Assembly: GCF_000147075.1 (NCBI RefSeq) | Contig: NC_014484.1 | Span: forward strand, 186,001-250,000 | Source: Spirochaeta thermophila DSM 6192 | Lineage (GTDB): Bacteria > Spirochaetota > Spirochaetia > Winmispirales > Winmispiraceae | Reading direction: 5' to 3' | Length of the DNA: 64,000 bases | Shown here: piece after piece, positions 8,501 through 15,200 of the stretch | How positions within the stretch are numbered: the first letter of the stretch is position 1 | Layout: every line of letters begins with the position of its first letter | Notes under the pieces: generated by a model | What the model saw: only the letters and a program-made list of their open reading frames with translations | Databases searched by the model: none | What the model was told of the DNA's origin: nothing | Made by a program: the position numbers and the translations under genes

Positions 8501-11037
8501 ACCGCGTGGGCTACGTCACCGGGACGACGAGCGTGCCGGCCTCGAGCCTCGTGAGGGGTGGTGTGTACACCATAGAGACCGTAGGGGATACCGACTGGAC
8601 CAAGCTCGGGGCCCCTGCGAACCAGGCGGGTATCACCTTTGTGGCTACAGGTCCGGGCACAGGCTCAGGTACGGCCATCTCCTACACCACCACCGAGCTC
8701 AACGCCACCCTCACCAGCAACGTGGTGGACGTCACTGACTTCACGAGCATCCCGGACTCGAGCGCTCCCAACGACCGGCAGTTCATCATCAAGGTGTACG
8801 ACTCTACCGTACCGGCAGGTGGAGAGGACGAGCAGCTCGCAAGCGCCGTGCTCGTAGGCCTCACGGTGGACAACACCGATGAAGCGGCCCCGGAGATCGC
8901 GGTGGCAGATATGGGTCAGACCTACACCATCGCCGAGGCCTATGCCGACAGGGTGCTCCAGGCTGTGGACGCCTACGAAGACAACATCGTCACCTCGGCC
9001 GACGGTACGCGCCACGGCTACGTGCAGTACGCCGCTGCGAGCAGCGATACCGATGCGGATGTGAGCGGTAAGGTGATCTTCATGGGCAAGGCCTACGACA
9101 ACCAGAACATGAACCGCATCCGGGTCCAGATCACAGGATATGATGGCGGAAACGGTGTGGGACAACCCTTTGACATCGCAGTAGCCTCCGGTGGCACCCT
9201 CGTCTCGGCCAACGGTGCGACCATTGCCGACGTGGAAGCGGGGACCGCTGCCTGGGCCTTTGAGATTGCCCCGGGGAGCGAGTCCCTCACCGTGGACAAC
9301 GGACACGTGATCAACTGGAGGTTCGCATGGAACACCGCGACCGTGCAGAACGTGGCACAGGATGACGTGACGCTCACCTTCAACGTAGAGGATAGCGCGG
9401 GGAATACAGGCACGGCTGTGAGCTACACGGTGGATGTACGACCCTACATCACCGATGTGCAGCGCGATCCCGCCAACTTCAACACCTATCGATCAAGGTA
9501 CGGGTGGTACTCCCTGCGGAGAGGCGAGACCGTGGTGGTGAGAGGATTCAACCTCTACAACTCCACTGCCGATACCGTGAGCTTTGGCGGTGCGAGCGTG
9601 AACCTCCCCTCGAGTGCCACCACCACCTCCTTCTCGGTGACCGTGCCCACGAGCGCCGTCTCCGGTGCCATCACCCTTACGGTGAACGGGCTTGAGGCCC
9701 TCAACAACATCAACGACAACACCGAGCCCTACAACCAGGAGTACGATCCTGCGGACCCGCGCTCGGCCCTTTGGACCGACGACCGCTATGCTCACATCTG
9801 GCAGTCCAACGATACCACGGGGACTTTCGATAGTGGTTACTTCCCGGAGAGCGATACCCCGGTGCATCCTGCCATGACCATAGATCCTTCAACAGGAACT
9901 CTGTATGCAAGTTGGTCTCACTATGCCTCTTGCCGGGTCTACCGAGCGGCGATAGATGATGGAGCGCGAACCACCGTATTCCGTATCTACGACCCTTCTG
10001 AGCACACCGACATCGACTACGGTGTACGACCGGTCATCGCCTACAATGCGAACTACTATGACGGCGCCTCTACCTACGGTGGACTCTACGTCTGGGATCC
10101 TCAGGCTCCGTATCAGTTCACTTCTGGAGGAGTAAATGATTACTTCTATGAAGGAGAGAACATGGGGCACGACCACTACCTCATGCAGTTCATCAATGAG
10201 CGAGTGGTGACGGTTGGGGATAACATCCACGTCAGCTACTACGATACGGAGACCAAGGCCCTCAAGTACATGTACATCCAGAGCGGCGACACAAGCACCG
10301 CAGAGCACTCCTGGGTCAATCTCGACGGAGGATCCGATGGTGATGATACCCAAGTGGTCTCCACCGGTCGGGTCTCTGCTGCAGGTGAGTTCAGCGCCAT
10401 CGACGTGACGCCGGCAGGGTATCCGGTGATCGCCTACTACGACATATCCCGCCAGACCGTGCGGATCGCCAGGGCCACGAGCACCACGCCCACCACTGCG
10501 GCCGACTGGGTGCTCCAGGACGTCATCGGCACCTCCGATCCCAACTACCGCTATTCCGGGAAGTACATCTCCATGCGGATCGACAGTCAGGGCTATGTGC
10601 ACCTCGCCTTCTTCAGGGTGAGCACAGGCGACCTCATCTACATGAAGTCCACCAACAACCCGCAGGACGGGACCACGGCCTACACCTTCGGTCCTACCGT
10701 GGTGGTCGACAGCGAGGGCTCGGTGGGGATCTGGGCCGACATCTCCCTCACGGACGACGACAGGCCGGTGATCACCTACCTCGACTTCTCCCTGGTGAAC
10801 ACCTTCGATGGGCTCAAGATGGCCTTCTACGATCCTGCACTCGAACGAGAGAGCGGGGATGTGGCAGGTGAGCCGGATACCTCTGACGGGTGGGAGACCA
10901 TGTACGCAGCCCTCGGGTACGACATCGACAACAAGCGGCTGAGCATGGAGTACGACACGAACGACCACAACGCCTGGTGGGCTGCGATAGGGTATGCCTC
11001 GAGTGACTACTACCGGGTGGCCTACTACGTAAAGTAA
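2530..11037 (+). CDS. Giant Ig-like repeat lipoprotein with TIG and propeller-like C-terminus
   Basis: A 2835-residue predicted surface lipoprotein. ATG 2530 follows AAGGAGGGGG, and the signal peptide ends in the lipobox SLTGC (Cys about 24). Residues about 35-1560 are repeated bacterial Ig-like units ending in phrases such as DTTPPALEF or DTTSPVVSV, with GTASDD and DGTYTYEI motifs between. Three 43-residue TTDWTAxGAP repeats follow (about 1572-1718) and a fourth lies near 2008-2051. A TIG-like domain (ETVVVRGFNLYN) is at about 2307-2388. The last 420 residues alternate strand-like segments (PVIAYYDIS, IDSQGYVHLAFFR) resembling BNR/sialidase-type propeller repeats. The N-terminus (CDVGLGEQVDVARP) resembles the lipoproteins at 33393 and 37925. 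Adhesion or a structural surface role is inferred; no catalytic motif was seen. Confidence 0.88.
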   Translation: MKHISFVGIVLGALAVLVVSLTGCDVGLGEQVDVARPRVALTSHESGEYVKGVVILSGTATDDSGVSQVQISFDRGKTFEPVDSLKKKGDGYEWTYVWDTQQIPDGRYYVVLKVFDEAGHSYETEELVFIVDNHAPVLLISSPDKAADPVQNPFNQEVTLSIHAADYSPLVAFTVDVWRSSDGTSWEHLSDYPKNFSQTASPFTYTFIPEYPSGEAQQYFRFVFTAEDKAGNTNTFFFHSDDVFSVAGKHLTVEQVKTIIEGGTVEGVTNEQLLQKAIQTFVVYFDEDGDRPLVRFLETGSELYQSGKLTIEVEDDDAIDPASLTLRWYSSTDPDNFPSTADLTLSGWDVISQDPHVTVLKETPTLYQFAYSLSDFEVDRFYKAEIEVHDAGGVSPSQTPTKVFKVIASDSQPPEITQISIDGLSNIPDSGMYYITEGDYTISFAASDNAELSSVWIKENSQEIYSQTVNQSTFNASLDLTGKPDGTYTYEIGAQDASGIVTTKVCQVVVDTTPPALEFTTVAPVSNPVPAFNGVVELSALISDGIAVEFLYYYIGPDNTPPGYTVERDIFGRATGVTGLPPAWTPYTDNKNAWNLEYDTTQLSDGTNYVGLLAVDRNGNVAVDFYTMNVDQSTDEPVITISSPSDGGFAGAGQVLSGTVADDDKVDVTSIQVRYSTDGGTTWSSWVSPDSVTGTGKNVSFTYILPDLGADGLKQIEVRGSDDPSAKLGSNPTAVTATEGPLSFTYDTTSPVVSVSEPTEGDTFDSTFVASGSVTEAHLQIVRVKMDTDSWQELTPTGSAPDYSWTYDLGASFDGLSEGAHSFTVEAVDVVGQTSAVQVTFYKDTTGPAVIFTSIQEGGNTILTSMNPVVAGSISDDYSNIASQIEYRIDGADPDPWQQAGVTGSGKTVTFSIDVSSLSDGQHDIDIRATDVLGNQTEVLDVQFRIDRAAPSLSITAPPEGTVYGTVSSGEVFTLTGTASDALLDAVSADLEGTPLSNGGSSTVWSFDVDKTLFDALSEGPHTIQVTATDLAGRSTLLTWQFVKDAQAPVISFSNINEDGSTVLQDASPVINGAVSDTYGVGSIETRIERYDYSASSWSLVEDWTSAGDPAGATVYVWSKDLGPSGLNLGAGRYRISVRATDMAQNTANQAEKSDIEFAIDQQAPQLSIDALDMYQNGDFLLTGTASDDGAVASVKIKVDDTDFSTGAVDATYDNGTGTWQVTVPTTGLSSGDHTVYVQVEDSAGKTVMLNKPFVFDSDPPAVTILEPASQTRVNGEVTIRGTASDNVAVSTVEYRFGKNATTWQTSGLSGLYSWSYTFAQIESYANDTYATEIDPATGNPQSGTNVWALPFQVRVTDVAGNAYEELSYELWIDPDMDTPLVYITSHSNNQTVGGTVRLAGYATDDDWVYDVEYRVDPTGTGSGFGSWTSANRIGAGTQVNWYVNLNEDGSLNPPPGEINEVLVEVRAVDSKDNGLSRGIEGDVASIRLRFDSNVPVIEDVEVLKADSTRVPYTAGERVAGTFTVEAVMRDEGGLSKIEWRGEGTTLFTDVLSDPTVVTTPPEVGASEIRAGVKYLITSVGTTDFTAIGASSNEVGITFTATGSGTGTGTAYMAVTPPLVPATELVAGEAYAIFDPGTTDWTAAGAPDNSIGTPFVATGAGTGDGIAFRIVAATELAVGEIYRIYEPGATDWTAVGAPDNNAGTTFTATGAGSGDGFAIEPEKLSFVYRFHLQLDSTTLNSGAYDATSGFYQLDLRVTDNASPTPYMSQQSLNLQIDNYYPAGEYLASPNAATAEYYIQGRAWDSGTGSGPIQGIGAVVLYFERDGSFIDLAGGAGSWTTRYVKDESAGGTYQDVTFPADTASGIWVDTNEIGVDIDGDGYVEGFSTDGIYKNWYAIYDTTVLADGPVTLHYVVIDGAGNATHYTQDLYIQNNIPQIDGVVIGTDLDNSGTIDPSETKLYNTNYETTGFTVRNNYLQFQINASSGNGQLHYRVGYVTGTTSVPASSLVRGGVYTIETVGDTDWTKLGAPANQAGITFVATGPGTGSGTAISYTTTELNATLTSNVVDVTDFTSIPDSSAPNDRQFIIKVYDSTVPAGGEDEQLASAVLVGLTVDNTDEAAPEIAVADMGQTYTIAEAYADRVLQAVDAYEDNIVTSADGTRHGYVQYAAASSDTDADVSGKVIFMGKAYDNQNMNRIRVQITGYDGGNGVGQPFDIAVASGGTLVSANGATIADVEAGTAAWAFEIAPGSESLTVDNGHVINWRFAWNTATVQNVAQDDVTLTFNVEDSAGNTGTAVSYTVDVRPYITDVQRDPANFNTYRSRYGWYSLRRGETVVVRGFNLYNSTADTVSFGGASVNLPSSATTTSFSVTVPTSAVSGAITLTVNGLEALNNINDNTEPYNQEYDPADPRSALWTDDRYAHIWQSNDTTGTFDSGYFPESDTPVHPAMTIDPSTGTLYASWSHYASCRVYRAAIDDGARTTVFRIYDPSEHTDIDYGVRPVIAYNANYYDGASTYGGLYVWDPQAPYQFTSGGVNDYFYEGENMGHDHYLMQFINERVVTVGDNIHVSYYDTETKALKYMYIQSGDTSTAEHSWVNLDGGSDGDDTQVVSTGRVSAAGEFSAIDVTPAGYPVIAYYDISRQTVRIARATSTTPTTAADWVLQDVIGTSDPNYRYSGKYISMRIDSQGYVHLAFFRVSTGDLIYMKSTNNPQDGTTAYTFGPTVVVDSEGSVGIWADISLTDDDRPVITYLDFSLVNTFDGLKMAFYDPALERESGDVAGEPDTSDGWETMYAALGYDIDNKRLSMEYDTNDHNAWWAAIGYASSDYYRVAYYVK
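7243..7683 (+). repeat. Three tandem 43-residue TTDxTAxGA coding repeats
   Basis: The copies lie near 7243-7368, 7404-7530 and 7558-7683. Each follows the pattern Y-x-I, then G-x-TDW/FTA-x-GAP/S, then G-x-x-F-x-ATG-x-G-x-GDG. They interrupt an Ig-like unit of the giant lipoprotein. Protein similarity between copies is high while the nucleotides differ, so they are not very recent duplicates. Confidence 0.8.
8551..8683 (+). repeat. Fourth, isolated copy of the TTDxTAxGA coding repeat
   Basis: It encodes GGVYTIETVGDTDWTKLGAP, then QAGITFVATGPGTGSGTA, the same module as the array at 7243-7683 but about 900 bases downstream. It is again inserted in the middle of a strand-rich domain. Confidence 0.75.
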
Positions 11038-11057
11038 AGGCCTTTCGAGACAGAGAG

Positions 11058-11095
11058 AAGGGGGCTGCCTTCCGGCAGCCCCCTTTCCTTGTTTT
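11058..11095 (+). terminator. Intrinsic terminator of the giant lipoprotein
   Basis: A 12-bp perfect stem (AAGGGGGCTGCC/GGCAGCCCCCTT) with loop TTCC is followed by TCCTTGTTTTT. It begins 20 bases after the stop. Confidence 0.88.
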
Positions 11096-11122
11096 TCATC
11101 ACGTATCCGGATGGGGGCAGCC

Positions 11123-12121
11123 CTAGTGTAGTCCCTCCACCACCAGCCGGGTGGCCGCATCCCAGGCCGCCTTCGCTCGCCACGCGAGCGGGTTGGGCGC
11201 CTCCGCCCCCCTAAGAGCCGGCACGAGCCCCGTCCGCCGCGCGAGCCCCTCCTGCACCCGCCCCTCCCGCACCCATGCGAGCCCCGCCTCCACCGCCCTC
11301 CTGTTCCTCACCCCCACCGGCACCGCGCACAGCACCCTCACCGGCAGGTCGTACTCCGCCGCCTCTGACGGATCGGGGAACCGGTCGGCCTCCAGCAGCC
11401 CCACCTTCCCCGGCCCCAGCCTCACCGCCTCCGAGAGCGGCCCGTACACCCACAGCCCCTCCCCTTCGAAGAACCGCGCCCACACATCCTCCCACACCGC
11501 CGTCTCCGACCCCCTCGCCCACACCCCCTCATCCAGCCACACCCTCACCCCCTCCTCCGCCCCCACGCCGAACCGCGCCGCCTGCACCCCTGCCCCCCAC
11601 CGCCCCCGCGGCGTCCCCCCCGCCACCAGCACCCGGCCCCGGCCAGAGGCAAGCTCCCCGCGCGTCAGCCGCTCCTGCCGCACCCGCCTGAAGACCATCC
11701 ACACATCCACCACCAGCGGCACGCTCCCCTCCGGCACTTTCCCCTCCCCCAGCAGACGCCCCCACCCTTCGGGGAACAGGCGGCTTGTCCCCTCGAGGTC
11801 GAATCCGTGCGCCTCTCCCTCCGGGATCTCCCATGCGATGAGGATCCCCGGCGCCCTGCACGCCTCGTAGCTTCCCGGGAACCGCTCCACCCTCCTCCAC
11901 GGCGCCCCCTCCTCTTCCTCGAGGAAGCCTTGCCACAGCTCCTCGGTCTCCGGGGTCACGTACCACCGTGGGGCATAGTAGCCCCCGTACCACCACATCC
12001 CCAGGACCACCAGCACCACGACCAGCCCTCCCGCCACCCCCAGCCACCACGGTACTCCTCTTCTCGTGTGAGAATCCTTACCCCGTGGACCCTTTCTCCT
12101 CCGCGAACCCCGCTTGTTCAT
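11123..12121 (-). CDS. Membrane-anchored protein resembling family-1 solute-binding proteins
   Basis: A 332-residue protein. A basic cytoplasmic tail (residues 1-22) is followed by one membrane segment (about 25-45, WWLGVAGGLVVVLVVLGMWW) and a soluble extracytoplasmic domain. Phrases typical of extracellular solute-binding proteins appear in order: VPLVVDVWMVFRR, a W-rich centre (VWEDVWARFFEGEG) and a C-terminal VQEGLARRTGLVPAL. No permease or ATPase genes are adjacent, so a transport role is unproven. The ATG at 12121 follows AAGGAGG. The coding strand is strikingly G-rich, which makes several opposite-strand frames appear open. It could equally be an orphan sensor or binding protein. Confidence 0.7.
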   Translation of the reverse strand: MNKRGSRRRKGPRGKDSHTRRGVPWWLGVAGGLVVVLVVLGMWWYGGYYAPRWYVTPETEELWQGFLEEEEGAPWRRVERFPGSYEACRAPGILIAWEIPEGEAHGFDLEGTSRLFPEGWGRLLGEGKVPEGSVPLVVDVWMVFRRVRQERLTRGELASGRGRVLVAGGTPRGRWGAGVQAARFGVGAEEGVRVWLDEGVWARGSETAVWEDVWARFFEGEGLWVYGPLSEAVRLGPGKVGLLEADRFPDPSEAAEYDLPVRVLCAVPVGVRNRRAVEAGLAWVREGRVQEGLARRTGLVPALRGAEAPNPLAWRAKAAWDAATRLVVEGLH

Positions 12122-12176
12122 GGATCCTCCTTATGACTTCTCTTCCTGTATGCCTCGTCCGAGGATCTTTCTTCCT

Positions 12177-12205
12177 ATTGTAGTCTCTCCGTACGAAAAA
12201 GGCGA
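12177..12205 (-). promoter_or_regulatory. Possible promoter of the 11123-12121 gene
   Basis: TACAAT (12182-12177) is a good -10 box; the -35 (TCGCCT, 12205-12200) is poor, 17 bases away, and overlaps the upstream terminator stem. The predicted leader is about 48 bases. Confidence 0.4.
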
Positions 12206-12224
12206 GCTCCCGGGGGAGCCCGCC
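12196..12224 (-). terminator. Intrinsic terminator of the Ig-barrel gene
   Basis: On the minus strand GGCGGGCTCCC pairs with GGGAGCTCGCC (one G-T pair) around a CC loop, followed by TTTTT. It lies 24 bases after the stop at 12249. Confidence 0.82.
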
Positions 12225-12248
12225 TGTCGCATCCTTCGGCGCGCCGCT

Positions 12249-15200
12249 CTAGAACATCACCACATGCGTCCCGAAGGTGAGCTTGGGCACGATCTTCGGA
12301 TCCACGTCCGAGGGGATGAACCAGAGCTCCGGCTCCACGTAGAGGCTGTAGGTGTGGAAGGCCGGGAAGCGCTTCACCTCCACGATCGGGAACTCCAGCT
12401 GGGCGAGGATGGCGCTCAAGACCACGGAGGAGATCGTCCTGGTCTCCTGGGCCTCCTCCACCTCGATGGGATCGTAGAGGAGGATATAGCTGAAGTCCGC
12501 GCCAAGGGCGAGCTTCAACGAGAGCCAGTCCCAGTCGGGCCCCAGGAACGACTCGAACGGCACGTAGAGGAGGCTCGCGAGGAGCTTGCCGCTTATGAAC
12601 TGACCCGAGAGGCGCGCAGGCTTGCCGTCGGCGGTGGTCCGCGGGCCAAGCCCATAGCTCACCTGGAGCTTCACATTGTTGTCGAAGAAGGTGAGGCCGA
12701 GGCCCGCCTTCCAGTAGGTCATGCCGAGGAAGTGTGCATCGAGGTACATACCCTGGATGAACTCGGGTATCTCGTACCCGGCCTTATCACCGGCTCTGAG
12801 GCTTATCTGCACGTCCTCGAGCCCGAAGTTGTCGTCCGCGACACCAAACGCCACGAGCTTCTCGTTGACCCTGTCACCCTCGAGCGGGGCTATCACCTTC
12901 ACCTCGGGCGGGATCTTATCCACCACGAAGAGGGTGCGCAGGACAGCAGTCTCGCCGTTTCGGAAGGAGGCCTGCACCAGGACAGGGAGCGGACCATTGG
13001 GGAGGAAGCCCGTCTCCACCCGGTACTTCCACTGCGATCTCGCCGGGATCTCTTGGAAGGTCCGCCCGTTGTCGAGACTCACCTGTATGCGCACCACTTC
13101 GAACTCCCGTATCTTTTTCCTGTAGTCCGGATCTTCGGGATCGAGCGTGGTGAGGTAGGCGGCGGTCCCCCTGATCCAGGGCCTGTTGGCGAGCATATCG
13201 CCTATCATGTGGCTCTCGAGGGTGAGGTAGGGTCCTATCTTCTGGTAGATGAAGCTCCGCGGCTCGCTCTCCACCCGTGCCCCATCGTGGGAGAGCACGG
13301 CCTTCAGGGTGACCTCGCCGTCGGGGAGCTTGCCGGGATCGAGCACTGCCCTGAAGTATCCGCGGGGGTTCACGTCGGCCGAGGTGAGGAATCCGTCCTC
13401 GAGGAAGATCTGCACCTTCTCCACCGGCGAGGGAGCCGTCGCCACACCTTCGACCACCACGGGGCCGTGGACCACCTCACCCTCGGAGGGGAAGAGGATG
13501 CGGACCGAGGCGCCCTCGGTCCGTGCCACCACGAACAGGTTCCTGTCCACGAGGGCCACGTTGCCTGCCCCATCCCGGGCCTCGAGCCTCAGGTTGTACC
13601 ATCCGGGCGAGAGCTCACCCAACGGTATGCGGGTGGTGAGCACCCTCTCGAGCGGGAGCGTCACCTCCACCGGGTCCAGCTGGTTGTTGATGGGCTCGAG
13701 GATCCCCTTGAAGGAGGTGAGCTGTATGTTGTCGGAGACGCGGCCTGAGAGCCGGACCTCTCCTGAGACGGTGACCCCTTCTTCCGGGGTGGTGAGGGTG
13801 ATCTCGGGAGGCGTATTGTCCACGTTCACCAGCGCGGAGTAGGAGGCCTCTATCCCGTAGCCGTCGCGCACCACGAACTGCACCGCGTATGTACCGTCCG
13901 TGAGGATGGTGGTATCGAGCGGATAGGTCCACTCCGTGCCGTCTATGGTGAGGTGCGCGAAGTGGAAGGAGTTTCCGTTGTCGAAGGAGACCCGTACCGA
14001 GTCGATTCCGTTCGCATCGCTCGCCGTTCCCTTGAGGATCACCGTTCCCTTTACGGTCTCCTCGACCGTGGGTGAGACCATGGCCCCCTCCGGCTCGCTG
14101 AGACTCACCCTGAGGGTCTTCGAGGCGATCTCCCCCTGCAGCCCGAAGAGATCCACGGCGTAGATCTCCACGGTGTGTTCATTGTCGGAGAGGGAGGAGA
14201 GGGGAATGGTGAAGGAGAAGGTGTGCTGCGCAGGCACCTCCTGCCAGGTGCCGTCGTCGAGCTTCCACACGATCTTGGAGATGCCGTCGTCGTCGAAGGC
14301 CATGCCCGCAATCGTCACGTCCTTGGTGACCACGAAGTCGTCGGGCGGTGTCTGGATCTCCACGCGGGGTTTGTCGAGCGAAAGGTCCACGGAGGGTGAG
14401 AGGAGGGTCTCGGAGGTGTTGCCTGCCGCATCTTCCGCAATCAGCTTCATGGTCTTCCCCTCCTCGGCGAGGCGGGAGAAATCGACCGTGAACGAGAAGA
14501 TCCCGTCTTCCGGAGAGAGGGGGGTGAAGGAGGGTTCCGGGGTACTGGCGGCTGCTTCCTCGGACTCCCCTGGTGAGCCAGAGGGTTCAGGAGGGCCCTG
14601 TTCCAGCAGGTAGCCGAAACGGATCACCGGGGCCTCGGAGGCGATGGATCCTGCCACCAGGATGGTGCCGTTCACCGTCTTCCCCACCTCTGGGGTGGTG
14701 AAGGCGAGGGTAGGCGGGGTGGCATCGTAGAAGAGATGGATGCGTTGATACCTCACATGGCCTGCGCCGTCCTCTGCCTTGAGTTCCAGGAGGTGTGGGC
14801 CGGGGGTGAGCTGGGACACGGCCATCGTGGTGGAGAAGCGGAGCTCTGAGACGGATATGCTCACCCAGGGGGCGCCGTCGAGCCTGTAGGCGAGCCCTGG
14901 GAGGCCGGCGTCGTCCTGCACCTCCCCCTCGATGGTGAGCGACGTGTTGAGGTACGCGCCATCTGAGGGGGTCTGAAGCGTGAGCACAGGGGCCTCGAGA
15001 TCGATCTCGGCGGTGAAGCGAGATGAGCGGTAGGTGCGGCCGTCGGTCGAGGTCACCACCACCTGCACCCCCGAGGCCTTCCCCGCCTTCTGGGGCGTGA
15101 TGATGAGGTGGTTGCCCTCGTGTCTCACGGTGAGAAGGTCGCCGGCCCCTTCGAGGACCACCTCTCGCACCCCTTCCCCGGAGAAGAAGCCTATGAGTGG

